From: Antennarius striatus
Lineage: Eukaryota; Chordata; Actinopteri; Lophiiformes; Antennariidae
Reading direction: 5' to 3'
DNA: 64,000 nt
Assembly: GCF_040054535.1 (NCBI RefSeq)
Contig: NC_090792.1
Span: 9,324,491 to 9,388,490, forward strand
The notes beneath the pieces were generated by a model. The model was not told the DNA's origin and did not search any database. It worked only from the letters and a program-made list of their open reading frames with translations. Made by a program: the position numbers and the translations under genes. Numbering within the stretch: position 1 is the stretch's first letter; the number at the start of each line of letters is the position of its first letter. Positions 1 through 64,000 of this stretch are shown here, piece by piece.

Positions 1-2099
1 CCTGATTCTCATTAAAGGAAAGCAGCACACTCCTCCATCTTTTTTCTCATTGGATTAAAGATGTCATGTAATTTTTGAAACTAGAAAAAATTAAAAACAC
101 ACTCAAAGGGTCCTCCCAAACCTCCCTCAAGGTTTGGAGGCCTTTCCTTGACTATTACGACTCTGTACAAGAACCCCTAGACACTCAGTAGGAGCGACCT
201 TTTGCATGACCTGTGGTGTGTGTATGTATGTGTGAGTGTATCTGTGTGTGTTCTTGCGTGCATGTGGACACACAACTCCTTCCTTTCCCCTTTAATTTAT
301 ATTTTTGTAATTGCATTTTAATTTATTTATTTATTTATTTATTTATTTACTTACTTACTTTCTTACTTTATTTTAATTTATTTTTTATGTCACCTTGTGG
401 GTTTGTGAGTGGGTATGGGACCCCGGCCTGCTGCTGAAATTGTGGAGGCCTGGATGGGAAAGGAGGGATGATTTCTGATATACGTGAGAAACAATGCACC
501 CAATGTTTTGAAGTGACTTGGTGATTGTAATTGGCATGTGTATATACTATACCACTGTACAATTTCTTGAAAACAATTAAACATATTTACAAAAAAAAAT
601 GTTTAGTACTTTTTTTTTCAAACAGGACTCATTCCTCTAACTACTCATGACCAAAGGCCTGATGTAAGCACACAAACGCCGCTTCAACAAACATCCGAGA
701 GACACCTGCACACACACAACTGACACAGATAAACACAAGTGAGCTCACTTTACACAAAGCTTTAACAGAAAAATAAAGCTGTGAAATGATATATGGCCCT
801 GATAAAGCCTGACATGTTTGATTATAGGGCGACAGACCTCATGGCCGCATTGTTAGAGATAAAGAACAATTAAATTGCTGGTGACAAGAGCGGTACACAT
901 AAAGAATGATCTTAACAATACAGGGAGTGAATAGACTATCATGTAGCCCACACCTCTCATTTATGATGGGCAGGAGCAGCAAGACAGAAAAATATGAACC
1001 GCAACAAGAATTTATCTCTACTTTTTACGTACTGAACTTGACTTATTGACCGAGTATTGGTTGCAATTGATGATAGTATACCAGTCCAATTGTGTGCAGT
1101 CTGTCATGTTAATCGTGGATTACTGCAGTATCTTTGATGAATCCTTCAAACTAAAAGAGAGAGTAGGTATAAACATAAATAGACCCAACAGAGAAAAGAC
1201 AACATTAGTCAATTAAAATAAGAGAACTTAAATAGGAAATAGAGAATCCTAAAATGGAACATAGATTTTAAATATAAATACAGTACTGTAATATGAAATA
1301 AGATTGAGGTAATCACAGGATCAATAGATTTATTCATTGTTTTAATATTGTTGGTAATTTATGTAATGTTTTGTCTGTCTGTTTCAAACCTAGTTATTTA
1401 AACATTTCCATATATTGGCCTATTTTTTTTGCTCCATCTGTTTACTTCTAACTGTTAGGAATCTTCAGATTGGCTTTGGCTTTCTGTTAACAGTGTAACG
1501 GTGTCTGACATGAGTGTCTCTAGCCTATCTCCTGCAATCATGGCAGCAATAAAGCATTTCTGCACACAAACGTCTGTCCTTTGTTTGGGGGCTGAACCCC
1601 CACAAAGGTCTGACATTAGAGCCACCCCTGGAGTTGAGCGCAAGCGGTACCCAAGACAGATGGATATTTAACTGAGCTACAGTCAATAAGGCATAATTGT
1701 GTGGTCATAAACATGTTGCTGCTGATTTCTTATCTACATTTGGACACTGCTATCTAATGTAAATCAGCACTACTTACAATATCTTCTTATACATATTTAT
1801 TGACCTTTTGTTTCAGAACCCCCAGAGTCTAGGATCGCCACTGGTCATACTTTCATTTTCTTTGTTGGAGATTTACTGTGTGTAATATTACGACCTAAAG
1901 CAATGTTGAAAGATTGAATCATCCATGTTTTTTTTGTCCACCTTTTTTTTTTTTACGTTTCAAATAGTTTTCTGAACGACGTCCCATTTCTAACCGGCTG
2001 AAAGCGGTCAAATCACTAAAAGTACAGTGACGTACAGGAGTAAAGAAAAGCAACTCGCATCATTGCGCAACACAGAGAACGAAGATAAATCAGTTCCAA
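1..2099. other. intergenic DNA upstream of the crim1-like gene
   Basis: I see no credible exon here. The stretch is AT-rich, with a TTTA-type tetranucleotide tract near 317-375, GT-rich sequence at 213-260 and scattered poly-T runs. Open frames are short, start in repeats and show no family resemblance. CpG density rises only after about 1970, towards the promoter of the next gene. Confidence 0.6.
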
Positions 2100-2558
2100 A
2101 ACCGCCCTCCGTGGGCTCCGTGTGACTGGTCCGTGGTCTTGTCAGTCAGGGGTGGGGGGGTGGGGGTGCACCGTTAATTTCTATATGCCTGTATGTCATT
2201 AAGACTCCCTCAGTGCTCCCGCTCGGTGCTGTCAGCAGAGACGCGCACCAGAAGTCCCCCACAGCGTCTGTCTGGGACCTCAGCGTGTTCCTCATCAGTC
2301 GAGACGCGCGTCTACCTGCCGACGCTGATCCCGCTTTATATACCGCTGTCACTTCAACGCACCTCTGTTTTGCGGTATTTCGGCTCTTGAGCGGTTGCTG
2401 CTGTGCGCTACCAGAACCAAGCGCGCCTGAGGGAAGACTTCTCACACAACTTTAAGGGGGGGGGGGAAGCTTTTGTGGCTTTCAAGTGGCGAGTTAATGT
2501 GGTTCGGCATCTAACACGAAGGACATTTATCCGGAAACTTAAGGAAGTCTTTTCAAAC
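2100..2558 (+). promoter_or_regulatory. putative promoter and 5' UTR of the crim1-like gene
   Basis: This GC- and CpG-rich block lies directly upstream of the signal-peptide start at 2559. A TATA-like motif (TTTATATA, 2335-2342) would place transcription start near 2365-2375 and give a 5' UTR of roughly 190 bases. A poly-G run lies at about 2456-2466. The CpG-rich character continues through exon 1. The promoter is inferred from composition and position; cap-site data would settle it. Confidence 0.5.
2497..2514 (+). other. short upstream ORF in the crim1-like 5' UTR
   Basis: An ATG at 2497 opens a five-codon frame (MWFGI) that stops at 2512-2514, 44 bases before the main ATG at 2559 and out of frame with it. 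If the transcript starts at the TATA-predicted site, ribosomes would meet this ATG first. A regulatory role is only inference. Confidence 0.4.
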
Positions 2559-32938
<30,380 letters not shown>

Positions 32939-34965
32939 AGCACAACCACACAACGCAAACCCTGCAGATCAGAGCTGTCCGACACCTCCCACTCCCTTTT
33001 AATGCTGTATCCAAGGCGATCAGTGCACACACACATGCACACAAACACACACACATGCACACTCACACGCACACGCACACCATAAACTGAGGATACTTAA
33101 CAAGAGACAAAGCGACTTATCATGTGTCCATATTCTGTGTTTGGATCTCTGAGTGGAGTGGGACTCTGGGAGGTTGATGGACACACAGACTCATAAAGGA
33201 CCCCCCCACCCCCCCCACTCTGGGCTCTGTAATAAAGCAGAGAAGGAGGAAGCCAGAGAGGCTTCTCTGTCCGAATCAGACTTTGACTGTGAACATTGTA
33301 ATATTACTGCATATGATTGACTCCTTTGAAACTGGAGGCAATAAGATGAGCATTAAAAGCTTTAGGACGGGGGTTTGCTTGTGTTTTAAAGGGAGCATTG
33401 AGGATGGGGCCCTCCGTGATCAGCAGGGAGGCCAAGTAACCAAGCAACGCATCCATTTGGATCAAGTTCAGCATCCAAATCATGACAAGTCAGCTGGCTT
33501 TAAATAGACTCCCAGATCCAAACCCTGCCTTTAGAAAGTGTGGTTTTTGTATGTTTCTACAGTATTTGTGGTTGTTGTAGTGTTGCTATCGGCCATTTCT
33601 CATTTTATTATGCGTCTCCAGATTCCAGTCTAAATATTTCCCCTGATCACATTCAGGAAGGACACGCTTTGCAAACGATATCTTTGCTTCCCCTTTGTCA
33701 AACACCCTGAGCCATTCCATTCAGAACACTCCAAAAAAACTGATGAAGCGTCAACTTCCTGTCTCTTACAGTATACAGTAGACGTCTGAGGATTCACCTT
33801 CCTGCTCGGCCTCATCCAACCTCAGCCTCTTCCTTTTTCAGCCGTACTTCACTGAAATAAAGCCATTGAAGTTGGAGTAATGCTTATCTGGGAAAACTGT
33901 CATTTTATTTATATTTTATGGCAGCGCATGATTAGAGTGGACCTCTGAGGAATGTCTTTGATAGCTTACCTCGCTCCATAACTTCACTCACAGATATGTG
34001 ATTGGAACTACTGTTCACATGTTGGTTAGAAATGGTTCACTTTACAGCCTTAATTCAACAGCCTTAATTCATTCTCCTTGTGGATATCTTGCTCCCACTT
34101 AATAGCGAGGTGTTCAAAAGCAGGAATATATTTTTTCCCAGCGTTAACATGAACTGGTTGCTGCATCACTCATGCCTTTCATCAAAATTTCCAAGTGGAG
34201 ACAAGAATGTAAAGGGATCCTGCTTTTAACTGTACATAAGGGTAAACATCACAAAATCAGAGCATGTCAAAGAGATCTAGCACTTTTCTTTGGAACCCGT
34301 GTTTTTTTAGAAACTTTGTTGCAGGATTCCTAGGGGGATAAAGGCCCTAATCGGGGATTTGATAGGCATATTAAGCTCCCAGAGACGTTAAACCACTCAA
34401 GTGAACATGCTGTTGCAGCTAGAGGCTGATCAGGGCGGGAGGACAGAATCCGAGAAGCATTTTGAAACAAACTGGGGTTAAGTAGGAAAAAAGTTTTGGA
34501 TCAGAAGGTTCAATCTATTGCCAATGTCTCAATTTTTCTGATGCCAAAACCAGTTGGAGACCAATTCATATCGAAGTGTTTTAGTAACTCAGTAGAAGTG
34601 TCTGTATGAATCATGACCATGTGCTTTAAAAGGAGGCGACTGTCAAAGCTTACGCAATTCTTTGTTTTTCTATGTGTAAAAGTAGATTAAATTAGTAGAA
34701 CAGAAGAGTACCTTATTTATTTTTTCACATAGCTTTATTTATTAATACTCTAGTTCAAGGATTTTTTTTTTTTTTTTGAAAAAGGAACTTTTGGTAGCCA
34801 AAGCTGCTGTACATTGTAGACTATTTACCATTTCTATCTGCTATATTCTATTAAACTTTATTTATTTCGCTGTTGCAAACCCTGTAAATATGTTTCCTAG
34901 ATGATGAACTGTAACAATTACCTTTTTTTTTTTTTAAATAAATGTGTGAACTAAATCGACCCATG
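32939..34965 (+). other. probable 3' UTR of the crim1-like gene
   Basis: After the TAA at 32936-32938 comes a CA-rich tract (33022-33083), a C-rich run near 33200-33220 and several AATAAA-type signals: near 33230, near 33855, and at 34937-34942 just after a long poly-T. The last would give a 2 kb 3' UTR. AT-rich sequence with TTTATTTAT and TTTATTTATT motifs at about 34711-34745 and 34857-34868 resembles AU-rich instability elements. Which signal is used cannot be decided from sequence. Confidence 0.45.
33022..33083. repeat. (CA)n-rich imperfect microsatellite in the 3' UTR
   Basis: CA units broken by TG, AA and GC steps, about 90 bases after the crim1-like stop codon, so probably transcribed in its 3' UTR. 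Confidence 0.75.
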
Positions 34966-35845
34966 CTGATGATACTTAAAAGTGGTTCAGAGAAATACTT
35001 CTTTAAAGTGCAGTGATGTCATCCAAGATGGTATCCGTTAGTGGTTTGTACTTAACTGGCAGATTTGCAGGCTCAAGCACATCTGGTCCCCGGAGTTCTA
35101 CTTAAAATGGAAATTTGTCTCCTCTTAGTTGCTTTAAATGTGATCATTTTCCTGTGCTTAGGGGGGTTGTTCTCTTATCTCAGTAGCACTTGCAGATGTG
35201 TTGAGTGGCAGTATTGTAGGTGATTGTTTGGGCGTGGGCGTGGGGGGGTCTTATGAGATCTAAGTTCTGGCAAAGACCTCTCATCGATCCAGTAGCCTAG
35301 TAAAACACAGGAAAACACAAAAACACGCAGAAACATGGATAATCCTCAGGCTTGGCTGGGCGGCTGTTTTGACTTGTTCCTCAAAGCTCGCTCATAAACT
35401 TCAAGGTGAGGAAGCTCCTTTAGAAGGATCAATAAAGCCATCATAAGGTCAGTTTCCCAGGCCTTGAACACAACAAATACGACAAAATAAATTACGATTA
35501 TTAAAAGCAGCCTATTTTACTCAAGCTATTTTCATTACAGCTCAAAAAACTACATTTGTGTCAGTTCCAGTAAGAATATGTTTCATGTTGTGACCTTCAG
35601 AAGACAGATATACGTCGCTGACGTATAAATACGATCCAACTGTTAATCATTAGGCGTCTCATGCTTTAAATGGTTGTTCTATTCACCTGGAGACTTAAAC
35701 AGGAAGATAAATACCAGCTGCACATGGGAAAAAGTGATTTATTTCGACTATCAGTCCCACTATAAGTAAGAAAATGTCCATATGTCATCTGTACATGTGT
35801 AAAAATGACATGAGAAAAAAAAACCCTCTTTCAACTTCTCATTGT
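34966..35845. other. intergenic gap between convergent 3' ends
   Basis: About 0.9 kb between the last poly(A) signal of the crim1-like gene and the likely poly(A) signal of eif2ak4. It contains a G-rich patch near 35230-35250 and otherwise AT-rich sequence. No exon or repeat was recognised. Confidence 0.45.
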
Positions 35846-36110
35846 TTTATTAAGGCAATAAAGTCCAAAGATCCTTTAGTCACATTTGTCAGAAAAAGAC
35901 TGTAAAACACTGGAGTTTTCTGGGAAAGGTACACATTTTGGGTCAAATAGCTGAGGTACAGTTCACTACAGTAAAAAAAGAAAAAAAATCACTTCTGTCG
36001 TTTGTGCTCTCTATCCAGCTTCAAGACGATTGCCTTGCCAGCATGATAGTAGTCTATGCTCGTCTGAAGTCAGGCAGGACGTCTTCCTGACCGGTGGAAC
36101 CATTTGTTTT
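35846..36110 (-). other. eif2ak4: probable 3' UTR and poly(A) signal of eif2ak4
   Basis: On the minus strand, an AATAAA (plus-strand TTTATT, 35846-35851) lies about 260 bases after the eif2ak4 stop codon at 36111-36113. No stronger signal is closer. This would give a short 3' UTR ending near 35830. Confidence 0.5.
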
Positions 36111-57326
<21,216 letters not shown>

Positions 57327-57560
57327 CCTCTCGCCTCGGCTACATGGCGGTGTCCCTACTCCTGTCACCCGCACAGCCGTTCAAACAAGAAGGAAGAGGC
57401 TCCGTGCTGAGCCCGAAGGTCCGCCGCGGCTCCACAGGCCGTCCTCAGCCGTCTCGATAAACCGAACCCGAGCAGCGAGGCGCCGAACTTTGTCCTCCTC
57501 CTCGGCGCTAGCTAGCTAGCTAACTTATCACGAGCCACAACAACGTTAGCTCGGCGCGTG
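57327..57560 (-). promoter_or_regulatory. eif2ak4: CpG-rich promoter region and 5' UTR of eif2ak4
   Basis: The CpG-rich block starts in exon 1 and ends near 57560, where CpG density falls. There is no TATA box close to the start codon, as expected for a housekeeping-type CpG promoter. A GCTAGCTAGCTAGCTAAC run lies at about 57507-57524. Cap-site position is unknown. Confidence 0.5.
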
Positions 57561-57659
57561 GCTGTTTGGGTTTATGTCGCACATGCAACGTCAGCATGTT
57601 GTGTTCTGAAAGCTCACCGCCAGAGGGCAGTAATTCTATCTACTGTATCTATCTATGTA

Positions 57660-57900
57660 TATTCTTGCGGGGGACACTCCGGCACGACGCCACACTCAAA
57701 GACAGACAACCATGCACACACATACACTCACTGCTACGGGCAATCTGGACACGGCCAATCAGCCTGAAGCGCATGCTGTTGGAGGTGGGAGGAAGCCACG
57801 GACACACGGGGAGAGCAGGCGAACTCCACACAGAGCGGGACTCGAACCCGAACCCGCCGTGTTGTGAGGCGACAGCGCTAACCACTGCACCACCGGATCT
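57660..57900 (-). mobile_element. fish tRNA-like SINE or related repeat, upstream of eif2ak4
   Basis: Read on the minus strand, the head carries GGTGGTGCAGTGGTTAGCGC with an A-box-like region (57873-57884), then a B-box-like GGTTCGAGTCC (57838-57848), then GTGTGGAGTTCGCCTGCTCT and GTGGCTTCCTCCCACC. This GTGGTGCAGTGGTTAGC ... GGAAGCC arrangement is a very common interspersed repeat of fish genomes. It has no coding function. The far end (near 57660) is approximate. Confidence 0.65.
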
Positions 57901-57904
57901 GAGT

Positions 57905-59520
57905 ACTAGTCGTAAACATTTCACACAAACAATCTTGTTTTAAAAATCTTAATTCATAAAGTAATAAAATAAAAACCATAGCACTTCTTTTCATTTGAAT
58001 TTTGGTGGAGTACACTATGCCAAAAAGGAATTCATTAGAAAATTGTAGAAGCACTAGAAATTTGTAATTGAGAAAGAGAGCAAGAGTTTGGATAGGTCAA
58101 AGGTTTAACTCCAGGTTTTAATTTGCTATGGGTAATTATTGTGGTATTGTGATAATTTAATATACGTCAATAAAGTTGGAGGAATCTCAAAAGACTTGTT
58201 TTAAAAAGAATCCTTCCCACAGTCTAACCAATAGGATACTGTTTAGCATGTGTTCAGAACTCCAGTTTAGGGTGAAAATATTCCCTTATATATTTTTATT
58301 TCTCTTCATATTCATATAGATTTCCAGATATTTTTTTGTTTCCCAAATAACTGACATTCTTCACCTGAATCCAGCTCCAGTTTGCTGAGATTAAGAGTAC
58401 ATATTTCTATATAAAAATGTTATGTTGATTGTGGAGAAAAGAAAATTCACATACTTCTAGCTATCATATAAATTCATAAATTACTGCTCTTTTATATTAT
58501 AAATATTTTGTTCCTGATCAGAAGGTCAAATCTAAAAAAAAATCATTTATCATTACAAATACAATCAGAGATCTCTTGCATAGAGATATATTGCATTTAT
58601 ACTGTATTTCCCAGAGATCTGATATATACAATATCTCATTGCCACTGTATCAACAAAAACTGTAATATTTATCCCAAGATAGATGAGTGTATTACTTCAT
58701 ACATACTACACTGCACAAGTTGGAAATATTTGGGGAGTCAGTGACATAAGTATGGAACTCCTCTGTTCAAACTTGCGGGTCAGGAATCACAGTGGCTGCA
58801 CATTAATGACACTGCTGCTCACCATAACCCTACAAGGAGACAGCCGAGCCAATCAGCTCCAAGCACTGACACCAGCAAGCCACTCAGACAGCCAACTGAG
58901 ACACTGAGCCCAACTGGCGTTACCATCAGCTGTTCCACACTTTGAGGAGGCTCAGCGCACATACCAGCAGCGTGGTTCACAGGCTTTTAGAGTTTTCATC
59001 TCCTTAACAAGACACCAGTGGTGCTGTGTTTAATGGGCCATCGTCGTGGGCCTTCTAGCTGGTTATGAGCATCACAAAAAATTTGTGTGTAATATTTTTT
59101 GCTCCACAGAGAGCATAATTATGTATCAAAGTAACAGAAAATACAGTATTTTATAACTCTGATTGCATGGTAATGATAATGTATCCTGTTATTTCAGCAT
59201 TGTGAAAAATATATGCATTGTATTAGACCATGAGGTGATTACAAAAAGTCAAGGTAATGAACTTTTTCCCAAAAATGCACATGTCCCTTTGTGTCCCTTT
59301 TTATACTGTATTTATGGCAATTGTGTTCTTTTGTATTAAATAAAACAATAGGGAGGCAGAATGGCCCCCTCCTCCCCCCTGACACACACATGGACACACC
59401 ACTTCTTTTTTGGGGACCTACGAATGAAATTATTTCAGTAGCATTTCTTTGAAATTGGACTGAAGCAAACTTCAGTCCATGTATGTAAAACATTGCTTCC
59501 TGTGGCATGTTGATTTTTGC
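57905..59520. other. AT-rich intergenic region between eif2ak4 and actc1
   Basis: I see no exon. The sequence is AT-rich, with stretches such as TTATATATTTTTATTT near 58285 that could act as MEF2-like or plain AT-rich sites. As the upstream flank of a cardiac/striated muscle gene it is a likely place for muscle enhancers, but nothing here is specific enough to assign. Confidence 0.4.
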
Positions 59521-59527
59521 AGACAGC

Positions 59528-59600
59528 TCTTATTTGGACTTGTATGAAACCTTAGCCCCGCCTCTGGTCCTTAATCCCAGTCTGGGTCTTATTTAAGGGG
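59528..59600 (+). promoter_or_regulatory. actc1: actc1 core promoter: CArG-like, GC-box-like and TATA-like sites
   Basis: A CArG-like box (TCTTATTTGG, 59528-59537, one mismatch to CC(A/T)6GG) is followed by a GCCCCGCCTC GC-box-like site near 59556 and a TATA-like TATTTAA at 59590-59596. Muscle actin promoters are driven by SRF bound to CArG boxes close to the TATA box, so order and spacing fit the family. Binding is inferred. Confidence 0.6.
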
Positions 59601-59619
59601 CTCCTCTCACTCTCAGTCT

Positions 59620-59658
59620 TCCGTCCCAGTGGAAGCATCCACCTACCAGAGCACCTTG
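59620..59658 (+). other. actc1: actc1 non-coding exon 1
   Basis: About 25-30 bases after the TATA-like motif, this short segment ends in ...CACCTTG with a canonical GTGAGT donor at 59659. The matching acceptor is the pyrimidine-rich CAACATTTAG ending at 60650, so the 5' UTR continues in exon 2 (from 60651) up to the ATG at 60673. A leading non-coding exon with a roughly 1 kb first intron is the usual plan of vertebrate muscle actin genes. The 5' border is approximate. Confidence 0.6.
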
Positions 59659-60663
59659 GTGAGTACATTTCACAGCGCATGTCTCTGACGCACTGAGGAT
59701 GTCATTTCTGTGATCACTGTTAATATGTGAAGAAAGTTGTACATTTTAAGTTGCATTTTGAGATGATGATATTTACCCATTTGATAAGGACAAATGGATG
59801 ATAAAATTGAACTACTTGTCATGTACAGCCAAGTTATTGTTCATCTTATATTGATTGTGACAGAAATTTGAAGTTAGCATTATCATGGAAAAAGTGACAC
59901 TCTTAGACAGAATATACATATAATGTTTCAGGCATATTATGGAGAGTGCACAGGTACTTGGGAGAAGTTGGGCAAATCCATATATGCTACATTAAACCAA
60001 TTGAGCCTGTTACGTAAGGCTGTGCAGTTTAAATAGTGTGACCATGGTGTGCAGATAGCTACTGGTCTCACTCTCATTCAAGCTCTGACAGACCTGAAAT
60101 AGCAGAAGATCCATGTGTCAGTTGTTTCGTCTTGTTAAGCACATTGGTGGGGTTGAACTTAAAATAGATGACAAGTCTCTCTGTTATGCCCCTTTTTGGT
60201 GCTACCTCAGCAGCCCTGAGATGTCCCAGGAACAATTGTGACTGTCGCGATAAGGTATCAGTAGTTGTACAACAAGGGTGGCCCCAAAATAGCTTTCAAG
60301 GGCATGCTTAATTAGCTGTCTATAGATAGCTGTCATTGATATGTGCTGTATTAGTGTTGGAAAGTGATGATAATCTCAGAGCAGTTATAAGATAATGTTG
60401 GCGGGTATTCAAATGCACTGTGGATCTGAGAAAAGGCTACAAATGAGTGACTGATTGATTGTGTCAACAAATTCTCCAGTTTTGGCTGTGACAGTCACAC
60501 ATCATCAGCACTCCAGCAAAAACATTTGTCTGATTGTTCATTCATAATCCTTTAGACCCTTGTGGTATGATATGCATTGCAGAGAACAGCTGCTCCCACT
60601 GCCCTGCCTAAACCTCTCCTTGTGTATCTACTCCACCCCTCAACATTTAGACCACCTCAGTGA

Positions 60664-62713
<2,050 letters not shown>

Positions 62714-62820
62714 ATACACAAGCAAACTCCTTTTGTCCATGCATTTGTATGTTGTTGTCTCCTGTATATAAACATCTATGTTCCATGCAATAAACATAAA
62801 CCTTTTGAGAGTATATCTTG
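62714..62820 (+). other. actc1: actc1 3' UTR and poly(A) signal
   Basis: A single AATAAA at 62789-62794 lies 76 bases after the TAA stop (62711-62713) and is followed by a TGTGTTTTTTGTTG downstream element, so the 3' UTR is probably about 100 bases. Confidence 0.75.
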
Positions 62821-63728
62821 TGTTTTTTGTTGATTCACAGAAAATATTTATCATGAGGAGGTAACTACAATATTTTGTCTCGAAACAATCTATTACATTG
62901 AAACAGTAAATCTGAAACAGTTTCTTGCTCTGTTTCGCATTCTTTGTCATCCTGGATCCTGTAAATTCATTTTTGCCTCACATAACTTAATGCTAACACT
63001 AGTTTCAAGGGTTTGTGAAACGAGAATGGTGACATTCTTCCAATGGTTGAAGAAGGATGTAAACATTCACATTCACATCAGCAATGACATAGCTTTAAAT
63101 CAGATAACAGTTGCTTATCAATAACAGTACAAGGTATAATATATTAAGCACTGTTTTTGCATGAAGGGATTTAAATGTATATAAAAATCTGTCTCAAATT
63201 GAAGTATAGACATATACAGTACAGTATAGTATGTCTACTTTCACTACAATATAGCTAAGTTGGTTTTTTTCCAAGTGTTTCATATTTTATACACCACTTT
63301 GAAGTCTGGTCCACAGAGAAGGGTCGTAGGGGCTAGAGGACCACTACCTCTCCATCCCCCCAATAATTGGACCCACTGCCTTACGTTGGAACACGTTTTA
63401 TTTGACCACAGAGGGAAAAAAGAAGAGTCAACAGAATTACAAAACAGGTTTAGTGACAACTTTGGTGAGGGCACAGAATCAGTCTTCAAGCTTCTCTATG
63501 TGTTGCTTCTGCTCTGCCATCTGCTAGATTTGAAGAAGCTGAATCTGAAATCTTTTTGAATCTTTTGCAAGACCTTCAAATAATGATATTTGTAACTTCT
63601 CACTCTATTCAACAGAAGTTGGGAGTGAGAATGTATTGAGAACAGAAACATTCTCTTATGGGACTTTTCTGAAAATGAGCTTCAGAATTTGCATTGCCTC
63701 TTGTAATTCTACAAAGAAGTCTATCTAG
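62821..63728. other. intergenic region downstream of actc1
   Basis: AT-rich sequence. From about 63400 onward short open pieces on the plus strand (for example one reading SARFEEAESEIFLNLLQD around 63520-63570) look coding-like but are broken by stops and frame changes. They may belong to the same decayed gene as the frame that starts at 63729. Confidence 0.35.
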
Positions 63729-64000
63729 CAAGAGCATGAAGAAACATTTATTGTTTACGGAAGGCAGTTACCTTCACAGTTCATAGTACATTTTTGGGAT
63801 GATGAAATTAAAGACCTTGACATCAAAATCAAGTGTAAATTGCCAGATGAAACAGTTGAGGTGCAGTATGATAATGGAGGAGATATGAGAGACTGTCTGT
63901 CAGACTTCTGGAAAGAATTCTATGATCAGCACACTACAGGAAATGACATCTTGAGTAGATTATGTCCTGATATCTTCTGGTTTGTTGCTTTTGATTTTGT
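63729..64000 (+). pseudogene. decayed HECT-like (transposon-associated) gene fragment, runs off the window
   Basis: A plus-strand frame stays open from 63729 to the window end (about 90 codons), just after a TAG at 63726-63728. It contains VEVQYDNGGDMRDCLSDFW followed by KEFYDQHTTGND. That pattern, a Gly-Gly pair, then an R-D-x-L-S-x-FW-x-EFY motif, recalls the HECT-related part of uncharacterised fish proteins related to G2E3 that occur in many copies. Upstream frames are interrupted, so I treat it as a decayed copy, though an intact exon of a gene continuing beyond 64000 is possible. Confidence 0.35.

Noticed and set aside
2403..2558. Open frame upstream of and in frame with the crim1-like ATG (N-terminal extension of 52 codons)
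   Set aside because: It begins at a GTG, not an ATG, and would bury the clear signal peptide that starts at 2559.
57838..57900. Second tRNA-like segment upstream of eif2ak4
   Set aside because: It is the head of a common fish repeat on the minus strand, with no complete tRNA structure.

Overview
This is a vertebrate genomic window, almost certainly from a teleost fish. The genes have many short coding exons with GT-AG introns. Long GT/CA microsatellites, a Tc1-type DNA transposon, small DNA transposons with terminal inverted repeats, and tRNA-derived SINEs of the kind common in ray-finned fish lie in the introns and between genes. No prokaryotic or viral gene organisation is present.

Three protein genes account for the window. 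(1) Plus strand, 2559-32938: a CRIM1-like, cysteine-rich type I membrane protein in 15 coding exons (937 aa as assembled here). It has a signal peptide, an IGFBP-type domain, small cysteine modules, five von Willebrand factor C (VWC) domains, four antistasin-like repeats, a Ser/Thr-rich stalk, one transmembrane helix and a short tail. (2) Minus strand, 57326-36111: a complete eif2ak4 (GCN2), 39 coding exons, 1658 aa, with RWD, pseudokinase, kinase, HisRS-like and C-terminal domains all intact. (3) Plus strand, 60673-62713: a complete cardiac alpha-actin gene, actc1, 377 aa, with a non-coding first exon and a TATA-like/CArG-like promoter. The crim1-like gene and eif2ak4 are convergent, with 3' UTRs about 0.9 kb apart. 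eif2ak4 and actc1 are divergent, with start codons about 3.3 kb apart. The three genes do not form a pathway: they cover growth-factor binding at the cell surface, the amino-acid starvation response, and sarcomeric thin filament.

The most informative points are structural. The crim1-like gene differs from the CRIM1 known in mammals: an extra small cysteine module, no second chordin-like module (the one carrying RGD in mammals), no sixth VWC domain and a different tail. It sits beside eif2ak4/actc1, genes that map to human 15q, whereas human CRIM1 is on 2p. I read it as an ancient CRIM1 paralogue that mammals lack, an inference needing a phylogeny. Other points are a GC-AG intron in eif2ak4, a partial copy of an eif2ak4 exon pasted into another of its introns, a Tc1 element nested in an older transposon, a long GT repeat abutting a splice acceptor, and two extra introns in actc1. 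At the right edge a decayed HECT-like reading frame runs out of the window. I did not find a novel multi-gene system.

Exon borders were placed by hand from splice consensus, phase continuity and protein similarity; no alignment program was used. Names rest on remembered family sequences.
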